Positions 20,190-30,970 of a DNA stretch of 64,000 nucleotides are shown one piece after another; within the stretch, counting starts at the first letter, position 1, and every line of letters starts with the position of its first letter. Location: positions 5,434,001 through 5,498,000 of the forward strand of contig NZ_CP093280.1 in NCBI RefSeq assembly GCF_026651855.1. The letters are read 5' to 3'. A model generated the notes under the pieces. It saw only the letters and a program-made list of their open reading frames with translations. It was not told the DNA's origin and made no database searches. This DNA is from Pseudomonas silvicola. GTDB lineage: Bacteria > Pseudomonadota > Gammaproteobacteria > Pseudomonadales > Pseudomonadaceae. Made by a program: the position numbers and the translations under genes.

Positions 20190-21026
20190 ATGAACCTGAC
20201 ACTCAAGCAACACCGGCACCTGCAAAGCGTGGGCCTGGGCCTGCTGGCCTGGGTCATCGCGCTGGTGCTGTTTTTCCCGATCTTCTGGATGGTGCTGACC
20301 AGCTTCAAGACCGAGATCGACGCCTTCGCCACGCCACCCCAGTTCATCTTTACCCCGACGCTGGAGAACTACCTGCACATCCAGGAGCGCAGCGACTACT
20401 TTCACTTCGCCTGGAACTCGGTGCTGATCTCGTTCAGCGCCACGCTGCTGTGCATGCTCGTCGCGGTGCCGGCGGCCTATTCAATGGCCTTCTACGAGAC
20501 CAAGCGTACCAAGCAGACGCTGCTGTGGATGCTGTCCACCAAGATGCTGCCACCGGTGGGCGTGCTGATGCCCATCTACTTGCTGGCCAAGGGCTTCGGG
20601 CTTTTGGACAGCAAGTTGGTGCTGATCGTGATCTACACCCTGATCAATCTGCCGATCGTGGTGTGGATGGTGTACACCTACTTCAAGGACATACCCCGTG
20701 ACATCCTCGAAGCCGCCCGCCTGGACGGCGCCACGCTGCTGCAGGAAATGGTGCGGGTGCTGCTGCCGATCAGCAAGGGCGGCCTGGCTTCGACCCTGCT
20801 GCTGTCGCTGATCCTGTGCTGGAACGAGGCGTTCTGGTCGTTGAACCTGACCAGCTCCAACGCGGCGCCGCTGACTGCGCTGATTGCCTCCTATTCCAGC
20901 CCCGAGGGGTTGTTCTGGGCCAAGTTGTCGGCGGTCTCGACCCTGGCCTGCGCGCCGATCCTGATCTTTGGCTGGATCAGCCAGAAACAGCTGGTGCGCG
21001 GTTTGTCGTTCGGTGCCGTCAAGTAA
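20190..21026 (+). CDS. mtlG: Mannitol ABC transporter permease
   Basis: A 278-residue permease of the MalG type. The N-terminal helix (LGLLAWVIALVLFFPIFWMV) is followed by a periplasmic loop and five more helices, with the EAA loop DILEAARLDGATLLQEMVRV. It starts at ATG 20190 after mtlF and ends 48 bases before mtlK. It pairs with MtlF as the translocation channel for mannitol and related polyols. Confidence 0.93.
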   Translation: MNLTLKQHRHLQSVGLGLLAWVIALVLFFPIFWMVLTSFKTEIDAFATPPQFIFTPTLENYLHIQERSDYFHFAWNSVLISFSATLLCMLVAVPAAYSMAFYETKRTKQTLLWMLSTKMLPPVGVLMPIYLLAKGFGLLDSKLVLIVIYTLINLPIVVWMVYTYFKDIPRDILEAARLDGATLLQEMVRVLLPISKGGLASTLLLSLILCWNEAFWSLNLTSSNAAPLTALIASYSSPEGLFWAKLSAVSTLACAPILIFGWISQKQLVRGLSFGAVK

Positions 21027-21074
21027 GTTCGGCCCCACAGGGGATCGAGCAGGACAAAACAGTTGGAGTGCCCC

Positions 21075-24110
<3,036 letters not shown>

Positions 24111-24124
24111 AAGGATATGGACCG

Positions 24125-25006
24125 ATGAAACTCACCCGCGACAACCTCAGCCAACTGGCCGAGCACATCAAGCGCCCCCACTATGACCAGGGCGATATCA
24201 GCCAGGGCATCGTCCACATTGGCGTGGGGGGCTTTCACCGCGCCCACCAGGCGTTCTACACCGACGCCCTGATGAACACCGGCGAAGGCCTGGACTGGGC
24301 CATCTGCGGCGCCGGCTTGCGCAAGGAAGACGAAAAGATGCGCGATGCCCTGGCCGCCCAAGACTCGCTCTACACCCTGGTGGAACTGGGGGACGGCAGT
24401 GGCCATGAGGTACGCGTCATCGCGGCCATCAGCGGCATGCTGCTGGGCGAGGACAACCCCCGGACGCTGATCGACAAGCTGGCAGATCCGGCCATCCGCA
24501 TCGTCTCGCTGACCATCACCGAGGGTGGTTACTGCATGGACGACAGCACGGGTGAGTTCATGGCCCACCTCCCGGCCATCCAGCATGACCTGGAGCACCC
24601 TGCCAGCCCGCGCACGGTATTCGGCTTTCTCTGCGCGGCCCTGGCGCGACGCCGCGAGGCCGGCATACCGGCATTCACGGTGATGTCCTGCGATAACCTG
24701 CCCCATAACGGCGCGGTGGCGCGCAAGGCGCTGCTCGCGTTCGCGCACCTGCGTGACCCGGGCCTGGCCGGCTGGATAAGCGAAAAGGTCAGTTTCCCCA
24801 ACGCCATGGTGGACCGAATCACCCCCATGACCAGCGAGGCCCACAAGCGCCACCTGCTGGAGCAACATGGCGTGGAGGATATCTGGACCGCCTGGGTGTG
24901 GCCATCGCGCCGGGCTACACCGTGTCGAAGCTGTTATGGACCCTGGAGGAACACCCCGAGGTGTTCCGCCAGATCGCCCGCATCCTGTTGCCCCACGACT
25001 ACTTGA
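24125..25006 (+). pseudogene. mtlD: Truncated mannitol 2-dehydrogenase
   Basis: It starts at ATG 24125, 14 bases after the mtlK stop. Residues 1-254 (to codon 24884-24886, motif HGVEDIW) match the N-terminal NAD-binding half of the polyol-specific long-chain dehydrogenases (GIVHIGVGGFHRAHQ, SLTITEGGY, VDRITPMTSEAH). The family is about 490 residues long. The catalytic Lys and the Asn/His of the K-x4-N-x2-H motif, in the missing half, are lost. After 24886 the frame runs 39 residues out of frame through mtlY DNA to a stop at 25006. It should be inactive, so mannitol oxidation to fructose is not expected from this gene. Confidence 0.9.
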
Positions 25007-25986
25007 ATTTCTGGCTTACGGGCCGCGCGTGCAGCGAGTATGGCGACGCTTCCGGTACCGGCTATTTCGACATCCGGCAACGCCAGTGGGACCTGCAGAT
25101 GCTGCGCGATATCGACCCCGCCGGGCGGCTGCAACAGGCCCTGCCCACCCTGATCGAGCCGCGCCAGGCAGTGGGCACGCTGCTGCCCGACGTGGCGCGG
25201 CGCCTGGGCCTGAGCCCACAGGCGCGGGTCAGCAGCGGTGGCGGCGATAACATGATGGGCGCCATCGGCACCGGTAACATCCAGCCCGGGGTGGTGACCA
25301 TGAGCCTGGGCTCGTCCGGTACCGTTTACGCCTTCAGTGACCAGCCCCGGGTCAGCGTGGAGCCGGAGGTGGCCACGTTCTGCTCATCCACCGGCGGCTG
25401 GCTACCGTTGATCTGCACCATGAACCTGACCAACGTCACCCGGGTGGTGCGGGACCTGTTCGCGCTGAGCCTGGAGGCTTTCAACCGCCAGGTGGAAATG
25501 GCCCCCATCGGGGCTGACGGGGTACTGATGCTGCCGTTTCTCAATGGTGAACGGGTGCCCGCCCTGCCCAACGCCACCGGAACCCTGCTGGGGCTGACGC
25601 CAGGCAACCTGACGGCGGCGAACCTGTGCCGCGCGGCCGTGGAAGGCACCACGTTCGGCCTTCGCTACGGCCTGGACCTCTTGCGCGGCGCGGGCCTGAG
25701 CAGCCAGAGTATCCGCCTGATAGGCGGGGGTGCCCGCAGCGCCGCATGGCGGCAGATGGTGGCCGATATCATGAATACTGACATCACCTGCCCGAGGGAG
25801 ACCGAAGCGGCGGCGCTGGGCGCCGCGATTCAGGCCGCCTGGTGCGACAACGTCGCCGAACTGGCGACGTTGTGCCAGCGCTGCGTGCACCTGGACAACG
25901 ATTTGGCAGCCCGGCCGATCAGTGCGCACGTACAGGCCTATGAGCAGGTTTACCGCCACTATCGCCAGCATATCGCAGCGCTGTGA
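24883..25986 (+). pseudogene. mtlY: 5'-truncated xylulokinase
   Basis: The frame L-D-R-L-G-V-A from 24883 onward continues for about 367 residues to the stop at 25984-25986. Xylulokinases of the FGGY family are about 490 residues, so roughly 120 N-terminal residues are missing, including the first phosphate-binding loop. The remainder is well conserved: APGYTVSKLLW, the catalytic Asp in SGGGDNMMG, MSLGSSGTVYAF and LIGGGARSAAWRQ. Internal GTG codons (24898) offer only an accidental start. The truncation comes from the same deletion that cut mtlD. In the fluorescens operon mtlY is followed by the fructokinase gene mtlZ; none is seen here. Confidence 0.88.
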
Positions 25987-26356
25987 CCCCCTCGGCGGCC
26001 AGGGCGCTTCATCATGCCGCCCCCCGGGCGCTGGGGAGGCGGCGCCCTTTGCTGCACACTTGCACCAACTGATTAATACTTAGGCAGAACTTGTAGTACC
26101 GCCAGAAAGTTCTTACAAAGTTATCGGAAATTACCAACCTTTATTTCCTACAATTAAACGGCAATGAATAACGCGAACATCCGTGACAGTTGACAAGTCC
26201 ATAGGCATTACCATTTACTTCCCCACCAAGGCCTACTACGCTTTCATACCGTAGCCCTCATGATGTGCCTGCAACTTCATTGCCCTGTGCCCCGGCGGTC
26301 CCGCCGATGCGGGCGCGTGGCCGATACGCTCATGAATAAAAGATTGGAGAACGCCA
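25987..26356. other. Intergenic region with hairpin and AT-rich promoter zone
   Basis: This 370-base gap separates mtlY from mvaT. A GC-rich inverted repeat at 26016-26042 (GCCGCC...GGCGGC) lies just after mtlY and may end the mtl transcript, although its T-tract is poor. From about 26070 to 26260 the DNA is strikingly AT-rich for this genome, as expected upstream of an H-NS-family gene that may autoregulate through curved AT-rich DNA. No gene is seen here. Confidence 0.5.
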
Positions 26357-26722
26357 TTGTCCAGACTCGCCGAATTCCGTGCCGCCGAAAAGGCACTTCA
26401 GCTACAGCTTGCCCAACTGGAAGCCCTGAAGAACGATACAGGCCTGAAAAAGGAAATCGAGTTCGAGCAGAAATTGCAGCAGCTGATGAAACAGTATGGC
26501 AAAGGCCTGCGCGATATCGTCGCCATTCTCGACCCTGCCCAGGGGCTGCAGCGCGCGGCCTTCAACCCGCCGCGCCAGCATCGCCGTCCGCGCACGGTCA
26601 AGGTCTACGAGAACCCGCACACCGGCGAGCTGATCGAAACGAAGGGCGGCAACCACCGCGGCCTCAAGGCCTGGAAACAGCAGTACGGGCCCGCGACGGT
26701 GGAAAGCTGGGTCCGTCGTTGA
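26357..26722 (+). CDS. MvaT/MvaU-family H-NS-like nucleoid protein
   Basis: A 121-residue xenogeneic silencer. The N-terminal coiled coil for oligomerisation (LAEFRAAEKALQLQLAQLE) and the C-terminal DNA-binding segment (KVYENPHTGELIETKGGN followed by RGLKAWKQQYG) are typical of the MvaT family, which has the usual 120-125 residues. The family start MS(K/R)LAEFRAAEKAL aligns with a TTG at 26357, served by GGAG at 26346-26349; no ATG fits. It binds AT-rich DNA and represses acquired genes. Which paralogue (MvaT, MvaU, TurB-like) it is cannot be told here. Confidence 0.9.
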   Translation: MSRLAEFRAAEKALQLQLAQLEALKNDTGLKKEIEFEQKLQQLMKQYGKGLRDIVAILDPAQGLQRAAFNPPRQHRRPRTVKVYENPHTGELIETKGGNHRGLKAWKQQYGPATVESWVRR

Positions 26723-26810
26723 CAAACGGCGAGTAAGGTCGATTTTTTTTCACAGGATTTTCACATCGAATCTTACAGGATGGAATCTGCTAATGGACTA
26801 GCGCCCCAAT

Positions 26811-26833
26811 GCCCGCTTCGGCGGGCTTCTTAT
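26811..26833 (+). terminator. Rho-independent terminator
   Basis: The perfect stem GCCCGC-TTCG-GCGGGC is followed by 'ttcttatt'. It lies about 90 bases after the mvaT-like gene and ends its transcript before gloA. Confidence 0.8.
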
Positions 26834-26980
26834 TGCCCGCGATTTGTGTTTATTGGCCGCGCATTTGGCCTGAGCGACGCAGTTGCGTATCATGGCAGGC
26901 CTTAACAAGAACTCTTATCCCATTGTGCTGGAACGACGTGGTCGTTTCATCGCCTTCTATCTTTCCTGTTCGGAGTTCCC

Positions 26981-27499
26981 ATGAGCCTGCATGAACTGAA
27001 TACCTTCCCCGGCGTGACCGCCGAGCCTGATGCCGCCACCCAGCAGTTTGTCTTCAACCACACCATGCTGCGGGTGAAGAACATCGAGCAATCGCTGGAC
27101 TTCTATACCCGTGTGCTGGGTTTCAGCCTGGTGGAAAAGCGCGACTTCCCTGAAGCCCAGTTCAGCCTGTACTTCCTGGCGCTGGTGGACAAAGCGCAGA
27201 TCCCGAGTGACGACGCCGAACGCCACACCTGGATGAAGTCGATTCCGGGCATTCTGGAGCTGACCCACAACCACGGCACCGAACACGATGCCGATTTCGC
27301 CTACCACAATGGCAATACCGACCCGCGCGGTTTTGGCCACATCTGCGTGTCGGTACCCGACATCCAGTCCGCGTGCGAGCGTTTCGAAGCCCTGGGCGTT
27401 AACTTCCAGAAGCGCCTGACCGATGGCCGCATGAAGAACATCGCGTTCATCAAGGACCCGGACGAATACTGGGTAGAGATCATTCAGCCGAATTTCTGA
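26981..27499 (+). CDS. gloA: Lactoylglutathione lyase (glyoxalase I)
   Basis: A 172-residue glyoxalase I of the long, eukaryote-like class. It isomerises the methylglyoxal-glutathione hemithioacetal to S-lactoylglutathione. It has the VOC fold with signatures TMLRVKNIEQSLDFY, LELTHNHGTE and DPRGFGHICVSV; candidate metal ligands are the His before TMLRV, Glu in LELTHN, His in FGHIC and Glu in EYWVEI. Length and motifs fit the Zn-type GloA of pseudomonads. It is a single gene ending at a bidirectional terminator shared with ahpF. Confidence 0.93.
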   Translation: MSLHELNTFPGVTAEPDAATQQFVFNHTMLRVKNIEQSLDFYTRVLGFSLVEKRDFPEAQFSLYFLALVDKAQIPSDDAERHTWMKSIPGILELTHNHGTEHDADFAYHNGNTDPRGFGHICVSVPDIQSACERFEALGVNFQKRLTDGRMKNIAFIKDPDEYWVEIIQPNF

Positions 27500-27519
27500 C
27501 ACCCCCCCCCGTTGCCACG

Positions 27520-27558
27520 AAAAAGCCCGCTGACCTTCATGAGGCCAGCGGGCTTTTT
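27520..27558. terminator. Bidirectional terminator between gloA and ahpF
   Basis: AAAAAGCCCGCTG and CAGCGGGCTTTTT form a perfect hairpin with A and T tracts on both sides. It can stop gloA on the plus strand and ahpF on the minus strand. Confidence 0.9.
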
Positions 27559-27574
27559 CGCAGGTGCCGGGTGA

Positions 27575-29137
27575 TCAGGCCGGCGCGGAGGTGCGGATCA
27601 GGTGGTCGAAGGCCGCCAGGGAGGCCTTGGCGCCCTCGCCCACGGCGATGACGATCTGCTTGAACGGCACGGTCGTCACGTCGCCTGCCGCGAAGATACC
27701 CGGCAGGTCGGTTTCACCGCGGGCATCGACCATGATCTCGCCACGCTGGGACAGCTCGATGGTGCCCTTGAGCCAGTCGGTGTTGGGCAGCAGGCCGATC
27801 TGCACGAAGATGCCTTCCAGGTCCACGGTGTGCACTTCGCTGGTCTGGCGGTCCTTGTAACGCAGGCCGTTGACCTTCTGGCCGTCGCCGGTCACTTCGG
27901 TGGTCAGGGCGCTGGTGATGACCGTGACGTTCGGCAGGCTGTGCAGCTTGCGCTGCAACACCGCGTCGGCACGCAACTGGCTGTCGAACTCCAGCAGGGT
28001 CACGTGGGCGACAATACCGGCCAGGTCGATGGCCGCCTCGACACCAGAGTTGCCGCCGCCGATCACCGCCACACGCTTGCCCTTGAACAGCGGGCCATCG
28101 CAGTGCGGGCAGTACGCCACGCCACGGTTGCGGTATTCCTTCTCGCCCGGCACGTTCATTTCACGCCAGCGCGCACCGGTGGCCAGGATCACGGTCTTGG
28201 CCTTCAGGCTCGCGCCGCTGGCGAAGCGCACTTCGTGCAGTTGCCCATCCTTGCCCGGGATCAGCGCTTCGGCACGCTGCAGGTTCATGACGTCGACGTC
28301 GTATTCCTTGACATGTTCTTCCAGGGCAACGGCCAGTTTCGGGCCTTCGGTGTGTTGCACCGAGATGAAGTTCTCGATGGCCATGGTGTCCAGCACCTGG
28401 CCGCCAAAGCGCTCGGCGGCGACGCCGGTACGGATGCCTTTGCGGGCAGCGTAGATGGCCGCGGCCGAACCGGCTGGGCCACCCCCGACCACCAGCACGT
28501 CGAAGGCGTCCTTGGCGTTGAGTTTCTCGGCCGCCTTGTCACCGGCGCTGGTATCAATCTTCGCGAGGATCTCTTCCAGGCCCATGCGGCCTTGGCCGAA
28601 CACTTCACCATTGAGGTACAGGCTAGGCACGGCCATCACCTGGCGGGCGTCGACTTCAGCCTGGAACAGCGCGCCGTCGATGGCCACATGGCGCACGTTG
28701 GGGTTCAGCACCGCCATCAGATTCAGCGCCTGGACCACGTCCGGGCAGTTCTGGCACGACAGCGAGAAGTAGGTTTCAAAGTTGAATTCGCCCTTGAGCC
28801 CGGCGATCTGTTCGATCACGTCGGCGCTCGCCTTGGAAGGGTGGCCGCCGACTTGCAGCAGTGCCAGCACCAGGGAGGTGAATTCGTGGCCCATGGGGAT
28901 ACCGGCGAAACGCAGGCTGATATCGGCACCCGGGCGATTGATGGAGAACGACGGCTTGCGTGCGTCATTCCCGTTGTCCAGCAGCGTGATCTTGTCCGAC
29001 AGGGTCTGGATGTCACGCAGCAGGCTCAGCAATTCCTGGGACTTCGCGCCGTCATCGAGGGAGGCGACGATCTCGATCGGTTGGGTGACCCGTTCCAGGT
29101 ACGACTTCAACTGGGCTTTAAGATTGGCGTCCAACAT
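27575..29137 (-). CDS. ahpF: Alkyl hydroperoxide reductase subunit F
   Basis: A 520-residue flavoprotein disulfide reductase that passes electrons from NADH to AhpC. The N-terminal tandem thioredoxin-like domain has CQNC in [11 protein letters not shown]; the thioredoxin-reductase-like part has an FAD site ([19 protein letters not shown]), an NAD site ([17 protein letters not shown]) and the redox pair in YCPHCDG. Length matches the family. It follows ahpC on the same strand, but a strong hairpin between them suggests partial attenuation or separate expression. Confidence 0.96.
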   Translation of the reverse strand: MLDANLKAQLKSYLERVTQPIEIVASLDDGAKSQELLSLLRDIQTLSDKITLLDNGNDARKPSFSINRPGADISLRFAGIPMGHEFTSLVLALLQVGGHPSKASADVIEQIAGLKGEFNFETYFSLSCQNCPDVVQALNLMAVLNPNVRHVAIDGALFQAEVDARQVMAVPSLYLNGEVFGQGRMGLEEILAKIDTSAGDKAAEKLNAKDAFDVLVVGGGPAGSAAAIYAARKGIRTGVAAERFGGQVLDTMAIENFISVQHTEGPKLAVALEEHVKEYDVDVMNLQRAEALIPGKDGQLHEVRFASGASLKAKTVILATGARWREMNVPGEKEYRNRGVAYCPHCDGPLFKGKRVAVIGGGNSGVEAAIDLAGIVAHVTLLEFDSQLRADAVLQRKLHSLPNVTVITSALTTEVTGDGQKVNGLRYKDRQTSEVHTVDLEGIFVQIGLLPNTDWLKGTIELSQRGEIMVDARGETDLPGIFAAGDVTTVPFKQIVIAVGEGAKASLAAFDHLIRTSAPA

Positions 29138-29164
29138 GCGGGCGATTCCTTTTTTCAGACAGTA

Positions 29165-29198
29165 TAAAAAACAACGCCCGGGCGAAGTCGCCCGGGCG
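29165..29198 (-). terminator. Hairpin between ahpC and ahpF
   Basis: Two copies of CGCCCGGGCG at 29175-29184 and 29189-29198 form a strong stem. Read on the minus strand it is followed by a run of T (the A-tract at 29165-29171), so it is an effective terminator or attenuator after ahpC that would reduce read-through into ahpF. Confidence 0.8.
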
Positions 29199-29254
29199 TG
29201 TTCAGGGCGATGATGAAGCTATGGGATGATGCAGCTGATCATCGCCATGGGGAC

Positions 29255-29818
29255 TCAGATCTTGCCGACCAGGTCCAGGGACGGAGCCAGGGTGGCTTCG
29301 CCTTCTTTCCACTTGGCTGGGCAGACTTCGCCCGGGTGAGCAGCAACGTACTGGGCAGCCTTGACCTTGCGCAGCAGCTCGGAAGCGTCGCGGCCCACAC
29401 CACCGTCGTTCAGTTCGACGATCTTGATCTGGCCTTCAGGGTTGATCACGAAGGTGCCACGGTCAGCCATACCGGCTTCTTCGATCAGCACGTCGAAGTT
29501 GCGCGAAATGGCGTGGGTCGGGTCACCGATCAGCGGGTACTGGATCTTGCGGATGGTGTCCGAGTTGTCGTGCCAGGCTTTGTGGGTGAAGTGGGTGTCA
29601 GTGGACACGCCGTAGATTTCAACGCCCAGGTCTTTGAACTGCGCGTAGTTGTCAGCCAGGTCGCCCAGTTCGGTTGGGCAGACGAAGGTGAAGTCGGCTG
29701 GGTAGAAGAATACGACAGACCATTTGCCTTTCAGGTCGGCTTCGGTGACTTCAACGAACTTGCCGCCGTGGTAAGCCTGGGCTTTGAAAGGTTTGACTTG
29801 GCTGTTGATGATCGGCAT
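29255..29818 (-). CDS. ahpC: Alkyl hydroperoxide reductase subunit C (peroxiredoxin)
   Basis: A 187-residue typical 2-Cys peroxiredoxin. The peroxidatic Cys is in [11 protein letters not shown] and the resolving Cys in [11 protein letters not shown]. It reduces hydroperoxides and is recycled by AhpF. ATG at 29816-29818, preceded on the minus strand by GGAGA, gives the conserved N-terminus [11 protein letters not shown]; the longer upstream frame is non-coding. OxyR control is expected from the family, but no operator is claimed here. Confidence 0.96.
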   Translation of the reverse strand: MPIINSQVKPFKAQAYHGGKFVEVTEADLKGKWSVVFFYPADFTFVCPTELGDLADNYAQFKDLGVEIYGVSTDTHFTHKAWHDNSDTIRKIQYPLIGDPTHAISRNFDVLIEEAGMADRGTFVINPEGQIKIVELNDGGVGRDASELLRKVKAAQYVAAHPGEVCPAKWKEGEATLAPSLDLVGKI

Positions 29819-29968
29819 CGGTAAATCTCCATGGGTTGTCGAACGGGTGAAAAACGTTGTGAGGCTCATACTAGACACATGAGCCACTGAACGCTCATTG
29901 GCAAAGCTGATCTGCATGATTGGTTTTGCCTATCAGCCCGCCTAATATATAGAAGAATTGCATGAAGA

Positions 29969-30970
29969 TCAGTTGTACGCGAATGTGAAGGTTGCGAGGG
30001 CCCCTGCCGAACCCGGGGTGACTACACGGCCGGTCTGCACGTACCGGGCCCGCAGCGCCACCGTGAACACCGATTCGCCGTACCCGACCGAACCGGCATG
30101 AAACTGCCCCGGGTTGCCGACCACGGATGAGTCGGCGCCGTAGAAGACCGGCTGGCCATTGGGGCGCAGCACCTGGACACCCAACCCGGTGGCGGTGGCG
30201 CTGCTGCGCAGGTTGAGCACGTCTTCACGGTTGCCTGGGTCGGTGGCATCGGTCAGGGTCACGTGCACGAAGAGCGAGTCCCCACCTTGCCCACCCTGGC
30301 AGGCCAGGCGCAAGTTGAACGCCTGCGGGACAGTCCCGCTGCCCAGGCCACTGAAATCCCTGGGATGATGTTCGCCCAGGTTCACCTCCACCACATGAGC
30401 GTCCGAGGCGACACTGCACGTTGGTTTGTCCAGGACCACTTCAACTTCTTGAGATAGAAACCGCAGGCCGGTGGATTCCAATGCCCCGTGCTGTTGGGAC
30501 ACCGCTTGCAGCGGCAGCCGCAAGCGCCCCTCGACAACGGGTCCGGTCTTGACCAAATCCACCTGGTAACTTGCCCGAGGAGTGTAATGGCCTGCGGCAA
30601 GCGGCGTTCGCCGACGCGGCCAGTGATACAGCGCGTTCGTTGCCTGGTCGCGGATGCGGATCCCTACGCCTGGCACGCTAGTGGCGTATACCCCCTCCAG
30701 CTCGCTCGAACCCGAGCCCGCCGAGGGCGCTTGAACCCAGCCAGTATTGAGTTCCGTGTCCTGGGTACATACCAACCCCGTGGAGCTGTCGGTAAAGACG
30801 CGCGAACTCAGTACAGCCCCCACCGGGAGCAGCGCGGAGACCACGATTGGGGAGTCCAGGGTGGCCGAAGCCTCGACAGGCCCCTGCCCGTCGTAATACT
30901 GGCACGCCGCGTTCAGCGGGCCACTGGCCGCCATCAGGCACACCAGCGCCCAGCCGTTGGTCTGTTTCAT
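29969..30970 (-). CDS. Fimbrial tip adhesin-like protein
   Basis: A 333-residue secreted protein. The signal peptide ends at ASGPLNA before ACQYYDG. The C-terminal half resembles a FimA/FimH pilin domain (Cys pair, and the closing motif ALATFTFAYN with the penultimate aromatic residue used for donor-strand exchange). The N-terminal half is probably the adhesin or lectin-like domain. It is the last gene of the pilin-chaperone-usher operon and overlaps the usher by four bases. Receptor specificity is unknown. Confidence 0.8.
   Translation of the reverse strand: MKQTNGWALVCLMAASGPLNAACQYYDGQGPVEASATLDSPIVVSALLPVGAVLSSRVFTDSSTGLVCTQDTELNTGWVQAPSAGSGSSELEGVYATSVPGVGIRIRDQATNALYHWPRRRTPLAAGHYTPRASYQVDLVKTGPVVEGRLRLPLQAVSQQHGALESTGLRFLSQEVEVVLDKPTCSVASDAHVVEVNLGEHHPRDFSGLGSGTVPQAFNLRLACQGGQGGDSLFVHVTLTDATDPGNREDVLNLRSSATATGLGVQVLRPNGQPVFYGADSSVVGNPGQFHAGSVGYGESVFTVALRARYVQTGRVVTPGSAGALATFTFAYN

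Noticed and set aside
24883-25986. mtlY as an intact gene starting at GTG 24898
   Set aside because: Codons upstream of 24898 (LDRLG) still match the family, and about 120 N-terminal residues including the first phosphate loop are missing.
27602-29167. Long open frame of 521 codons opposite ahpF
   Set aside because: Antisense shadow of a strongly conserved flavoprotein; composition (many His, Gln, Gly) is that of the complementary strand of high-GC codons.
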